A DNA stretch of 64,000 bases from Paenibacillus alginolyticus DSM 5050 = NBRC 15375 (GTDB lineage Bacteria > Bacillota > Bacilli > Paenibacillales > NBRC-103111): contig NZ_AUGY01000009.1 in the NCBI RefSeq assembly GCF_000422905.1, forward strand, positions 1-64,000, written 5' to 3'. The notes under the pieces are model-generated. The model worked only from the letters and a program-made list of their open reading frames with translations, did not search any database and was not told where the DNA came from. The stretch's first letter is position 1; every line of letters starts with the position of its first letter. Below, in pieces: positions 9,128-16,817 of this stretch. Both the position numbers and the translations under genes were made by a program.

Positions 9128-10942
9128 CTATTCGTCGATTTTGAGAACCGCCATGAACGCTTCTTGCGGCACTTCTACACTGCCGACTTGCTTCATGCGT
9201 TTCTTACCTTCTTTTTGCTTATCAAGGAGTTTACGTTTCCTTGAAATGTCACCGCCGTAACATTTGGCGAGTACGTTTTTACGCATCGCTTTAACCGTCT
9301 CACGCGCTACAATCTTTTGTCCAATCGCCGCTTGAATCGGCACTTCGAACATTTGCCGCGGGATCAGTTCCTTCAGCTTATCACAAATGATTTTGCCACG
9401 ATGATACGCGGTGTCACGGTGAACGATGAAGGAGAGCGCATCTACCTGCTCGGAATTCAAAAGTATGTCCATTTTCACGAGATTCGATTTCTTGTAGCCA
9501 GATACTTCATAGTCAAATGAAGCATAGCCCTTTGTTCTTGACTTCAACATATCGAAGAAATCATAAACGATCTCGGATAACGGAATTTCGTAGGTTAATG
9601 TTACGCGATTGGTATCCAGATATTCCATGTTCAAATATTCACCGCGTTTGCCTTGGCAGAGCTCCATAATCGTTCCTACATAATCATTCGGAACAATAAC
9701 CGATGCCTTGACATAAGGCTCTTCGACGAAGTCAATTCGCTGTGGATCTGGATAGTTCGATGGATTATCGATTTCCATCACATCGCCATTCGTTAATGTG
9801 ATGCGGTAAATAACGCTTGGCGCCGTCGTAATTAACGGAATATTGAACTCACGCTCAATCCGCTCCTGAATAATTTCCATGTGCAGCAGACCCAAGAAAC
9901 CGCAGCGGAAGCCAAAACCTAAAGCTGTCGATGTTTCCGGTTCAAATCGCAGCGAAGCATCATTCAGCTCTAGCTTCTGCAAAGCTTCGCGCAGATCGTT
10001 GTAATCCGTTGTTTCGATCGGATACAGCCCACAGAATACCATCGGGTTAATCCGTCGGTAGCCAGGCAGCGCTTCAGGTGATGGACGATCTGCTTCAGTT
10101 ACGGTATCCCCAACACGTGTATCGCCAACATTCTTGATACCCGCTACGATGAAACCTACATCTCCAACTTCGAGGGAAGGTACAGAAGACATTCTAGGTT
10201 TGAATGCTCCTACCTCGATAACTTCAAATACCTTATTCGTCGCCATCATCTTGATTTTGGAGCCTGCTTTGATCGAACCATCAACGACACGCACATAAAC
10301 GATTACACCTTTGTAGCTGTCGTAATGGGAATCGAAGATCAATGCTTTCAACGGATTATCCGGATTTCCTTGAGGAGCCGGTACTTTTTCACAAATTTGC
10401 TCGATGATCTCTTTAATCCCAATACCGGCTTTCGCAGAAGCATGGACAGCCTCACTGGCATCAAGTCCGATAACGTCCTCGATTTCCTGCTTCACTTTGT
10501 CAGGATCAGCACTAGGTAGATCGATTTTATTGATAACAGGTAAAATTTCTAAATTATTTTCCAGTGCCAGGTACACGTTGGCAAGCGTTTGCGCTTCGAT
10601 ACCTTGTGCAGCGTCTACAACCAGCAGAGCGCCTTCACAAGCGGCAAGGCTTCGGGATACCTCGTATGTAAAGTCTACATGTCCCGGTGTATCAATTAAA
10701 TTAAGAATATAATCGATGCCATTGTCAGCACGATAAGCTAATCTAACTGCCTGAAGTTTAATCGTAATTCCGCGTTCCCGCTCCAAATCCATCTGGTCCA
10801 GCACTTGCTCCTGCATCTCACGCGATGATAATGCGCCCGTATATTCAAGTATGCGGTCGGCAAGTGTTGACTTGCCATGATCGATATGAGCGATAATTGA
10901 AAAGTTGCGAATTCTTTGTTGTCTTTCTCGAATGTCCGTCAT
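9128..10942 (-). CDS. lepA: elongation factor 4 (LepA), ribosome-bound GTPase
   Basis: Translational GTPase of 604 residues. G1 AHIDHGKST (from residue 18), switch region [13 protein letters not shown]3 DTPGHVDF and G4 NKID are all visible, followed by EF-G-like domains II, III and V and the LepA-specific C-terminal domain ending near [15 protein letters not shown]. The full family length and the absence of EF-G domain IV identify LepA rather than EF-G or TypA. ATG start with a GGGGGT ribosome site. Sits between yqxA/spoIIP and hemW in conserved Firmicute order. Confidence 0.98.
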   Translation of the reverse strand: MTDIRERQQRIRNFSIIAHIDHGKSTLADRILEYTGALSSREMQEQVLDQMDLERERGITIKLQAVRLAYRADNGIDYILNLIDTPGHVDFTYEVSRSLAACEGALLVVDAAQGIEAQTLANVYLALENNLEILPVINKIDLPSADPDKVKQEIEDVIGLDASEAVHASAKAGIGIKEIIEQICEKVPAPQGNPDNPLKALIFDSHYDSYKGVIVYVRVVDGSIKAGSKIKMMATNKVFEVIEVGAFKPRMSSVPSLEVGDVGFIVAGIKNVGDTRVGDTVTEADRPSPEALPGYRRINPMVFCGLYPIETTDYNDLREALQKLELNDASLRFEPETSTALGFGFRCGFLGLLHMEIIQERIEREFNIPLITTAPSVIYRITLTNGDVMEIDNPSNYPDPQRIDFVEEPYVKASVIVPNDYVGTIMELCQGKRGEYLNMEYLDTNRVTLTYEIPLSEIVYDFFDMLKSRTKGYASFDYEVSGYKKSNLVKMDILLNSEQVDALSFIVHRDTAYHRGKIICDKLKELIPRQMFEVPIQAAIGQKIVARETVKAMRKNVLAKCYGGDISRKRKLLDKQKEGKKRMKQVGSVEVPQEAFMAVLKIDE

Positions 10943-11016
10943 GCTAAAGACTAACCCCCACTACATGCAAATAATTTTCATTATAGCAGTTGTGGGAAGT
11001 TGCAGCAATGTACCCC

Positions 11017-11412
11017 TTAACCTTTCCCTAAGATGGCATCAAACAAGGACACGAATAACTTAATTCCGTGATGCGATGCAATCTGCAGTAAGTCCCCTAA
11101 TTTATTCCCGACATGATTCAATGAGTTATCGTGATCAGCAACCGGTTCCGCCTTCTTTTCAGCTTCTGGTTTCGCAGCAGTGTTAGCTTTCGCTGCTGTG
11201 TCACCTTTCAGAGAGGGCGTTGGTGACGTCTTAACTGTGGTTACATTCCCTGGTGGCGTTTTGACAGCCGGCTCCTGTGCAGCTTTAGAGGATGGCTGAG
11301 GCCCTTGTATACGGTCCATACCGCTCGATGCCAAGCTGACTCCGAATAAAATACAGAACAACAGCAAGAGTCCAAACAAGCCTACTTTCATATAAAAATG
11401 CCTCAGCCTCAT
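11017..11412 (-). CDS. yqxA: YqxA-like small membrane-anchored protein (DUF3679 type)
   Basis: A 131-residue protein with a basic N terminus (MRLRHFYMK), one membrane segment at about residues 8-27, a Pro/Thr/Ala/Lys-rich linker and a conserved-looking C-terminal segment (NHVGNKLGDLLQIASHHGIKLFVSLFDAILGKG region). In Bacillus the gene between spoIIP and lepA is yqxA, and the length, topology and position fit; function is unknown. The ATG at 11412 is chosen because AAGGAGGATC precedes it. Its upstream region contains three copies of a short hairpin repeat, the nearest ending just before the ribosome site. Confidence 0.75.
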   Translation of the reverse strand: MRLRHFYMKVGLFGLLLLFCILFGVSLASSGMDRIQGPQPSSKAAQEPAVKTPPGNVTTVKTSPTPSLKGDTAAKANTAAKPEAEKKAEPVADHDNSLNHVGNKLGDLLQIASHHGIKLFVSLFDAILGKG

Positions 11413-11427
11413 TTTGAGATCCTCCTT

Positions 11428-11534
11428 AGAGTTTTGCTTTAGCAAAACTAGCTTCGAAAGCATATGCTTAAGTTTTCGTAAGAAAACTGGCATCGTAAGC
11501 ATTAACTAAGTTTTGCCTTAGCAAAACTAGCTTC
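11428..11534. repeat. three copies of an AGTTTTGC hairpin repeat between spoIIP and yqxA
   Basis: Copy 1 (11428-11461): AGTTTTGC, TTTA, GCAAAACT then AGCTTCGAAAGC. Copy 2 (11469-11500): AGTTTTC, GTAA, GAAAACT then GGCATCGTAAGC. Copy 3 (11507-11534): AGTTTTGC, CTTA, GCAAAACT then AGCTTC, reaching the spoIIP stop codon. Each is a near-perfect stem-loop with a related flank. The same element occurs at 28668-28744 and, degraded, at 44114-44134. Confidence 0.8.
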
Positions 11535-12760
11535 TATGACTGCTTAGGGGTAACAGGTGCATCCACTTTCTTCGCGTTCAAAATTACCTCTGAAATGGCA
11601 TCTGCCAACCAATCTGTTGTTCGATAGCACTCTTCCAGTGAATTATATGGACCGCCGACCTCAATCAATATATTATTTGGCGAAAAGTTCTGATTATATA
11701 ATCCGTTGCCTTCGCTGGCTTCTTTTGCATGAATGCCTTTGGATATGCCGGGATGCTTGGCTTCTAACGCCTGATGAATCTTGCTCGCGAATTCCTCATT
11801 CTTTTTCCAATTCGGATTTTTACCGCCGATGATGAAGTATACCTGGGCATAATCTTTGCCGTCGAAGGTTGCGGTCGTTTTATTGCGTGCAGCTGAATCC
11901 CGATGAATATCGAAATAATATTGCAAATCCGGATGTGCAACTGCAGCTTCCTGCAACGTTTTCAAGGAATATTTGTAAGAGTACGGATATTCAAAATTTT
12001 TGACTGTACTTGGATAGACCGTCTTGGAATGTACGGCACCGATGCCGTCCTTCTCCAAATTTTGTGCTAATCGTTGACCTACGGAAATGATATTCACCTT
12101 ATCGCTATAAGCATTATCAGGATTGGTAACACCTTTTAGCTCTGGCAAAAAAGACTCATTGCTATGTGTTTGATAAATGAAAGCGATATTTTCCCCCGCG
12201 GTTCTTGGCGGTTGTCCTGTTGGATTAGTGATCAGTGCCGCACCACCCACAGGTGAGGGTTCTGGCGATGGAGACAGCCCAGGATTCTTCGCCTCTGCCT
12301 CCAGATCCTGAGAGTTTGGAGGATAGTCAATAGGGTCACTGGGATTCGTTTCACTCCCTTTAACCAATACTGTCGTTCTATTCGCATCCATCCCCGGAAC
12401 TTCACTAGCCACGAGACTTTTGGGATCGCTTGGATTAATGTCCGTCATGAACTGAAAAGCGAAATGAAACACATTATGCTGAGAAAATGTAAATTTCTTC
12501 TGATCATTATGTAGATGAGGCACTTCCATGCCCAGCATATCGATAAAAAACTGATTCGTTACGGATGCAGCTAAGCTCTTCATTGATGAAACTGGCGAAG
12601 TCGTCATGACTCTATTTTGCAAGAAGCCGCCTACGCCAATAAGTACAAAAAGAGCTAAGGTGCCGAAACTGAGTATAAAAAATGTTTTTCCGACGGAACT
12701 TGCGCTCTGAAACGTTTTCCGAACATGGCTGAGATTCAAAGTAGCTGATGTCCATTTCAT
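11534..12760 (-). CDS. spoIIP: stage II sporulation protein P (SpoIIP), peptidoglycan amidase/endopeptidase
   Basis: Part of the SpoIIDMP machine that degrades septal peptidoglycan during engulfment; an N-acetylmuramoyl-L-alanine amidase and endopeptidase. The 408-residue product has an N-terminal membrane anchor (about 25-47), a Pro/Ser-rich linker near 150-185, and a C-terminal catalytic domain with the zinc-ligand-type motifs IYQTHSNESF, YYFDIHRDS and ILIEVGGPYNS. ATG start with AGGAGG. In Bacillus spoIIP directly follows gpr; here roughly 2.4 kb of other material separates them. Confidence 0.96.
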   Translation of the reverse strand: MKWTSATLNLSHVRKTFQSASSVGKTFFILSFGTLALFVLIGVGGFLQNRVMTTSPVSSMKSLAASVTNQFFIDMLGMEVPHLHNDQKKFTFSQHNVFHFAFQFMTDINPSDPKSLVASEVPGMDANRTTVLVKGSETNPSDPIDYPPNSQDLEAEAKNPGLSPSPEPSPVGGAALITNPTGQPPRTAGENIAFIYQTHSNESFLPELKGVTNPDNAYSDKVNIISVGQRLAQNLEKDGIGAVHSKTVYPSTVKNFEYPYSYKYSLKTLQEAAVAHPDLQYYFDIHRDSAARNKTTATFDGKDYAQVYFIIGGKNPNWKKNEEFASKIHQALEAKHPGISKGIHAKEASEGNGLYNQNFSPNNILIEVGGPYNSLEECYRTTDWLADAISEVILNAKKVDAPVTPKQS

Positions 12761-12857
12761 AGTTTGATTCCTCCTAATCTATCTTACTTCAATCTATGAA
12801 ACGAGCTCCGTCGATAGAACCAAACACTAGAATTTTTCTGATAGAGGGAAATACTTA

Positions 12858-13140
12858 TGCCTTCTCGGGTACCAAACTTGCTAACTTGCCTTCTCTCAGC
12901 AGTTGAGAGGTCCTTTTCAGACGTCTCGCGGCACATTAGCTGCATTCGAGCCTCCGAGACGCCCCTTTATGCCTTCTCAGGACGCAAAACCCGCTAACTT
13001 GCCTTCTTTCAGCAGCTGAGAGGTCCTTTTCAGACGTCTCGCGCCACATTAGCTGCATTCGAGCCTCCGAGACTCCCTTTTCTGCCTTCTCAGGCTGCAA
13101 ACCCGTTAACTCTCTTTTTTTCAGCATCCGAAAAGTGCAT
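12858..13140. repeat. 112-113 bp tandem repeat, about 2.5 copies
   Basis: Units begin with TGCCTTCTC at 12858, 12970 and 13083. The first two are nearly identical over their whole length, sharing CTAACTTGCCTTCT, AGAGGTCCTTTTCAGACGTC and ACATTAGCTGCATTCGAGCC blocks; the third matches for about 50 bp and then decays. No gene is supported here: the open frame that runs through the repeat on the minus strand is a by-product of the repeat. It lies upstream of spoIIP. Confidence 0.85.
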
Positions 13141-13267
13141 TTTCAACCACTCACTTCGCTTTAGCACCATTCCCACACTTTAGCGATGAATAGATCCGTT
13201 TCCGCGGCGGCCCTATAAATCATGGGTAAGCTTCGCTACAACAAATAAATGCTTAAACGTAAAGAAA

Positions 13268-13290
13268 GACCTGAGGCTTTGCCTCAGGTC
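13268..13290 (-). terminator. strong hairpin terminator
   Basis: GACCTGAGGC, TTT, GCCTCAGGTC: a perfect 10-bp G+C-rich stem with a 3-nt loop. On the minus strand it is followed by TTTCTTT. It begins ten bases after the stop codon of a 25-codon minus-strand ORF. Confidence 0.8.
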
Positions 13291-13299
13291 CTTTGTGTG

Positions 13300-13377
13300 C
13301 TAATCCATATGTTTGAGCTTGGGCAGGGAATTGGATATAGGGCCCCAACCGCCCATGTCCGCTTTCTCCATGATCAT
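13300..13377 (-). CDS. candidate 25-aa small protein
   Basis: Short minus-strand ORF starting MIMEKADMGGWGPI and ending with KLKHMD, followed immediately by a strong terminator. Only a weak purine-rich ribosome site (AGAAAAGAAG) precedes it. I do not recognise a family. The stop-to-terminator spacing of about 10 bp is the main reason to list it; it could equally be the untranslated end of a small RNA. Confidence 0.35.
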   Translation of the reverse strand: MIMEKADMGGWGPISNSLPKLKHMD

Positions 13378-13725
13378 CTTCTTTTCTCTGCAGACCGATT
13401 TTGGAAGCTGTCGCAGAGCTAACGAACCGTGCACACGTAATTGTCCTCATCATGCGCATACTCGAATGGCTAACGAATCGCAGCCTCGTTACATTAGCGA
13501 AAAAGCGTGATTTGGGGCTGTCTTTCCTGCAATAGCGTTTTCTCGATTCGTTAGACTATCAAAAGCCCGCTTTTGGGCTTCATAACGTTTTCTGAGTTCG
13601 TTAGCGTTTGTCCACAATGAATCGACAGCCGACTTTGCACAATTGCAGAAGTTTTTGAATGCCACCTTAGAAAGGGGATACCCTTAAGCTCTACCTCGAA
13701 ACTTATACTTTCTATTATGTCAAAA
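13378..13725. other. intergenic stretch with a CTAACGA inverted-repeat cluster
   Basis: No gene is supported. The motif CTAACGA occurs at 13419 and 13470, and its complement TCGTTAG at 13548 and 13598, giving two copies in each orientation at 50-51 bp spacing. A separate small hairpin (AAGCCC/GGGCTT, about 13563-13580) lies between the inverted copies. The cluster has dyad symmetry overall. Confidence 0.55.
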
Positions 13726-13747
13726 AAGAACCCCTCACGGGGTTCTT
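13726..13747 (-). terminator. terminator after the 55-aa ORF
   Basis: AAGAACCCC, TCAC, GGGGTTCTT: a 9-bp stem with a 4-nt loop, followed on the minus strand by a T run (TTCTTTTTTG). It starts 13 bp after the stop of the 55-aa ORF and probably ends the transcript containing the TIR-like pair. Confidence 0.85.
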
Positions 13748-13759
13748 ATGTTTATCTTG

Positions 13760-13927
13760 CTATGCAAGGGATTCGAAATCAAATGACCCTTTGGCTACAA
13801 TCGTTACCCCGCTTGTTTTATTCAAAACAGTGGGTCCGTTATATAATTTGAGCAGCGTCTTGTCACTCTGTTTATGTTTATTGTCGGTGGTTGGTCGGTT
13901 ACGAACTTTCTTCATGTGCTTCAGCAT
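13760..13927 (-). CDS. hypothetical 55-aa basic protein
   Basis: Small ORF beginning MLKHMKKVRNRPTTDNKHKQ and ending in GSFDFESLA. It has a clear ribosome site (GAAAGGAAGGA, about 8 nt before ATG) and a strong terminator just after its stop, so it looks like a real gene. The N-terminal half is strongly basic; the C-terminal half reads as a short beta-rich segment. No signal peptide or membrane span. It lies 69 bp downstream of the second TIR-like gene on the same strand with no terminator between, so it may be the third gene of that operon. I do not recognise a family. Confidence 0.6.
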   Translation of the reverse strand: MLKHMKKVRNRPTTDNKHKQSDKTLLKLYNGPTVLNKTSGVTIVAKGSFDFESLA

Positions 13928-13996
13928 AAATAATCCTTCCTTTCACAATGGATTTGAGTGAAGACACGAGCTTCGCATTTCTTTCCGATAACTCCA

Positions 13997-14596
13997 TCAT
14001 GACTTGATGATGATTACGCGCGGGAATATCCGTCCTTGTTTTGAAATGTATGGATGAAACAATGGTCGGATGCAGCTTAATGCAGTAAATGTATTCAAAT
14101 TCGCCATCTTCTTTATCCTTGGCTTGCGTATAGCATCGTTTTTTTTCATATCGGATAACTTGTAACGATTTTTATGAACACCAATACTATGCTTTATCGG
14201 ATAGAGGTGAGGACCTCCTAACTCCGCGATTCCAGAGACAGCCTGCTGCGCATCAATTCGCAGTGGGTTGTAACCCTCCAGGTACTCAGGCAATTCACAA
14301 TTCTTTGACATCACAATGAACGTGCGACTGTGGCCCAATTCTCCAATACAAAGCCCTATCAATACAAGTATATTTCCGTAAACCAAGGGATCATGACAAT
14401 CCGCATGCGTGATAATAAGAAGGGCAAAGTCCGTCTCTTCGATGTGCTTTTTTAGCATTTTCAATTTATGATTGGACGCCGTAAGCACACCCTGATTAAT
14501 AACCGTAACCTCAGATAATGAAGACAACTGTGCTTGATAGAATTCAGCCCATAGCGAACTTGCCGGGGAGCAGCCAATAAATATCTTTGGTTTCAT
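13997..14596 (-). CDS. divergent TIR-like nucleotide-binding domain protein, probably catalytically dead
   Basis: A 199-residue protein that parallels its upstream neighbour over about 130 residues: KPKIFIGCSPASS corresponds to AKLFIGSSAES, TDFALLIIT to SDFAIFVF, and NILVLIGLCIGELGHSRTF to NVILELGLFIGQIGLERTY. This matches the predicted nucleotide-binding TIR-like family (PF10137). The Glu of the ELGLF motif (Glu92 in the neighbour) is Leu79 here and the WSQ motif is INQ, so NADase-type catalysis is unlikely. A basic C-terminal extension of about 60 residues (KKNDAIRKPRIKKMANLN and on) is absent from the neighbour. ATGA overlap with the upstream gene implies coupled translation and possibly a heteromer. 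Confidence 0.7.
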   Translation of the reverse strand: MKPKIFIGCSPASSLWAEFYQAQLSSLSEVTVINQGVLTASNHKLKMLKKHIEETDFALLIITHADCHDPLVYGNILVLIGLCIGELGHSRTFIVMSKNCELPEYLEGYNPLRIDAQQAVSGIAELGGPHLYPIKHSIGVHKNRYKLSDMKKNDAIRKPRIKKMANLNTFTALSCIRPLFHPYISKQGRIFPRVIIIKS

Positions 14597-15075
14597 TTCT
14601 CTCTCAGCCCTAACTCTTTGAGCATTTGCTTGACGACGAAAGTTGCCGGTCCTAGGCCAGCCATTAGCCCAGAGGAATGATTCGCATCATAGGTTAGTGG
14701 GGTTAGGCCGATTAAATCAGAGGCTATATGTAAGGTTTCTTTTTCGGGAATAAGAAAATAAGTTCGTTCCAAACCTATTTGACCAATAAATAGACCCAGT
14801 TCCAAAATAACATTATCACGTACTGTGCTGACCAATGAATCTCTCAAAAGTGTCAAATCATTCGGTTGAAAGACAAAGATAGCAAAATCACTAGACTTCG
14901 CCTGCTTAATGAGTGGAGCTAAGGTGGTATGTGAAGGAGGAAACAACAATTGACTCCAAACGGTTACATCAAATGAAAAATGGAGATTAGACTGAAAAGC
15001 CTCTGCAACTTCAACACTTTCAGCAGATGACCCTATGAATAGCTTCGCTTTCTGTGCGCTGCTCAACAGAACCAC
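14593..15075 (-). CDS. stand-alone TIR-like (PF10137-type) nucleotide-binding protein
   Basis: A 160-residue protein consisting of a single domain with every family landmark: KLFIGSSAES (10-20), TVWSQ (38-42), SDFAIFVF (62-69), RDNVILELGLFIGQIG (86-101, with Glu92 the candidate catalytic residue), and SDLIGLTPLTYD near the C terminus. Domains of this family act as NAD-hydrolysing effectors when fused to sensors in CBASS and Pycsar anti-phage systems; here no sensor domain or cyclase is attached or adjacent. The start is uncertain: GTG 15075 is used, but TTG 15066 has better spacing from GAGGA. First gene of a coupled pair between gpr and spoIIP. Confidence 0.78.
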   Translation of the reverse strand: MVLLSSAQKAKLFIGSSAESVEVAEAFQSNLHFSFDVTVWSQLLFPPSHTTLAPLIKQAKSSDFAIFVFQPNDLTLLRDSLVSTVRDNVILELGLFIGQIGLERTYFLIPEKETLHIASDLIGLTPLTYDANHSSGLMAGLGPATFVVKQMLKELGLREK

Positions 15076-15157
15076 GTCCTCATTTAAGTTGATCGTCCCT
15101 TATTTCGACGCCCCCCTCCTTATTCCTTCCAAATTACGTAAAAATGGATAAAAAAGA

Positions 15158-15194
15158 AAGAACTGCATCCACCAAACTAGCGGACTCAGTTCTT
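15158..15194 (-). terminator. terminator of gpr
   Basis: AAGAACTG (15158-15165) pairs with CAGTTCTT (15187-15194); on the minus strand the hairpin is followed by TCTTTTTT. It starts 9 bp after the gpr stop and separates gpr from the TIR-like pair. Confidence 0.8.
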
Positions 15195-15202
15195 ATAATC
15201 AT

Positions 15203-16201
15203 TTAGTGCGTGTAGGCTGCTACATTATCAATACTTACGGCATCGTGTAAGGCTGCGTTTAAGCCGCTAGCAATAATATTGGCGATGTCTTCAATAAACT
15301 GGTCGATCTCCTTCGGCGTGACAAGCAGATCGTGTCCTACGGGGTTCAGCACCTCTTTAACCAGCAGCAGCCGCTCATCTTCGTGGATATTGTCAAGAAG
15401 CCCTAGAATCTGCCCTGTGTTGCTCGTTTGCTGGCTAAAATGCTTGTGCATTAAGTCAAAAGCATTATTCACGATGGTCGATGCATACACAACAGTCGGA
15501 ACCCCAATAGCTACCACGGGAATGCCAAGATTTTCTTTGGTCAGCCCTTTGCGTTTATTTCCGATGCCTGAACCGGGATGAATGCCTGTATCTGCGATTT
15601 GAATAGTCGTATTGACCCGATCTAAGGATCTGGAAGCCAGCGCATCAATGGCGATTATGAAATCAGGTTTGGACATATCGACTATCCCCTGAACGATGTC
15701 ACTGCTCTCAATCCCCGTTGTTCCGAGCACCCCTGGCGCTACCGCGCTAACCGCCCGATACCCTGGACTAACGTCATCGGGAACTAGTTCAAAGTAATGA
15801 CGTGTGACCATCACATTATCCACAACCAGAGGGCCGAGCGCATCGGGTGTCACATTTGAGTTGCCTAGACCGATAATAAGCGCTTTGGCATTCTTGGGGA
15901 TGCCGATATCACGCAGAAACTGTTCAAACTCTTGCGCTAATTTCGTAGCGACGCGGTCCTGTAGTTGGCTGTCTTTCTCCCGCAGAGCTGGAACTTCTAT
16001 CGTTATATAATGTCCGAGAAGCTTACCAAGCGCTTTGGAGCCCTCTTCGTTCAGAACGTTGATCTTGGTAACTCGTATCCCGTTTTCACGCGTCGACTCC
16101 TGTTCAATGCCAGGTATCGGCTGCCCCTGATTGGCTGCATGAGCCATATCCCTTGCATCTAACGCAAGATCCGTATGTGTTGTAAAAGAGCTTAAGTCCA
16201 T
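15203..16201 (-). CDS. gpr: GPR endopeptidase, germination protease for small acid-soluble spore proteins
   Basis: Degrades the DNA-protecting SASP proteins when spores germinate. The 332-residue protein has an N-terminal propeptide-like region (ends near the segment GIEQESTRENGI), followed by ALIIGLGNSNVTPDALGP, APGVLGTTGIES and DFIIAIDALASRS, the hallmark blocks of the A25 protease. ATG start preceded by AAAGGGGAAC. In Bacillus gpr lies next to rpsT and spoIIP; here rpsT is still adjacent and divergent. Expected to be made in the forespore under sigma F/G, though I could not place the promoter with confidence. Confidence 0.97.
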   Translation of the reverse strand: MDLSSFTTHTDLALDARDMAHAANQGQPIPGIEQESTRENGIRVTKINVLNEEGSKALGKLLGHYITIEVPALREKDSQLQDRVATKLAQEFEQFLRDIGIPKNAKALIIGLGNSNVTPDALGPLVVDNVMVTRHYFELVPDDVSPGYRAVSAVAPGVLGTTGIESSDIVQGIVDMSKPDFIIAIDALASRSLDRVNTTIQIADTGIHPGSGIGNKRKGLTKENLGIPVVAIGVPTVVYASTIVNNAFDLMHKHFSQQTSNTGQILGLLDNIHEDERLLLVKEVLNPVGHDLLVTPKEIDQFIEDIANIIASGLNAALHDAVSIDNVAAYTH

Positions 16202-16266
16202 TGAAGTTCCCCTTTCTCAAAATATAAGAATTTATATGTTTAACATTATAAGCTTTGCATATTTCT

Positions 16267-16309
16267 GGGTAAACGCGCCTGTCCTTGGCGGACAGCTTAG
16301 CCGTTACCC
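16267..16309. other. long imperfect hairpin in the gpr-rpsT divergent region
   Basis: GGGTAA...TTACCC outer arms and an inner CTGTCC-TTGGC-GGACAG stem form a 43-bp imperfect hairpin about 70 bp upstream of gpr. No T run follows on either strand, so it is not an obvious terminator; it may be an mRNA leader structure or operator. Confidence 0.4.
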
Positions 16310-16393
16310 TTGGGTGCATTGCATCCCTTATTGTGCTACGATTTACAACCACTTATACAAAAACAGAGACCACTGAAAACCTATTGACAGGTC

Positions 16394-16422
16394 TTGCATT
16401 TTCAATTATTGCATGGTAGAAT
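16394..16422 (+). promoter_or_regulatory. rpsT promoter
   Basis: TTGCAT (16394-16399), 17-bp spacer, TAGAAT (16417-16422), about 68 bp upstream of the rpsT start. A TTGACA at 16384-16389 is too far from this -10 box. Confidence 0.65.
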
Positions 16423-16489
16423 ACTTAAAGTTGTCAGCAAACATACAAATGTAACGTTGAACGTGTTTTGTAAGTAGGAGGTGAATTTC

Positions 16490-16741
16490 ATGCCAAACAT
16501 TAAATCCGCTATTAAACGAGTAAAAGTTAGCGAAAAGCGCCGTCTTCGTAACGCTTCCCAAAAGTCCGCTCTGCGTACTGCTGTGAAAGCTTTCGAAACA
16601 GCTGTAACCCCTGAAGCTCTAGTTATCGCTTCTAAGAAATTAGACAAAGCAGCTTCTAAAGGTTTAATCCATAAAAATGCCGCTAACCGCAAGAAGTCCC
16701 GTCTGGCTAAAAAGCTGAACGCTCTTACGGCTCAAGCGTAA
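16490..16741 (+). CDS. rpsT: 30S ribosomal protein S20
   Basis: 83-residue basic protein starting [21 protein letters not shown], the canonical bS20 N terminus, and ending [22 protein letters not shown], rich in Lys/Ala/Arg. Binds 16S rRNA and acts early in 30S assembly. The ATG at 16490 is preceded by AGGAGGTG; the three in-frame codons upstream are not needed. It is transcribed alone on the plus strand between gpr and holA, with its own promoter and terminator. Confidence 0.98.
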   Translation: MPNIKSAIKRVKVSEKRRLRNASQKSALRTAVKAFETAVTPEALVIASKKLDKAASKGLIHKNAANRKKSRLAKKLNALTAQA

Positions 16742-16758
16742 TAAAACGGACATAAAGC

Positions 16759-16795
16759 AAAAGTCCAGTTCTCTATCACAGAGAGCTGGACTTTT
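16759..16795 (+). terminator. bidirectional terminator between rpsT and holA
   Basis: AAAGTCCAGTTCTCT pairs with AGAGAGCTGGACTTT (one mismatch region near the loop) and is followed by TTTTT on the plus strand; the minus strand has TTTTGC after the hairpin, so it can also end holA. Confidence 0.9.
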
Positions 16796-16817
16796 TACTA
16801 TTCGAAAGGCCGTCCTC

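Noticed and set aside
12936-13127. 63-codon minus-strand frame in the tandem repeat
   Set aside because: It is produced by the 112-bp repeat unit and has no ribosome site of its own.
12858-13140. CRISPR array
   Set aside because: The units are about 112 bp and adjoin directly; there are no short direct repeats with unique spacers and no cas genes.
15203-16201. gpr as part of the TIR-like operon
   Set aside because: A terminator (15158-15194) separates them and gpr is a conserved sporulation gene with its own context.
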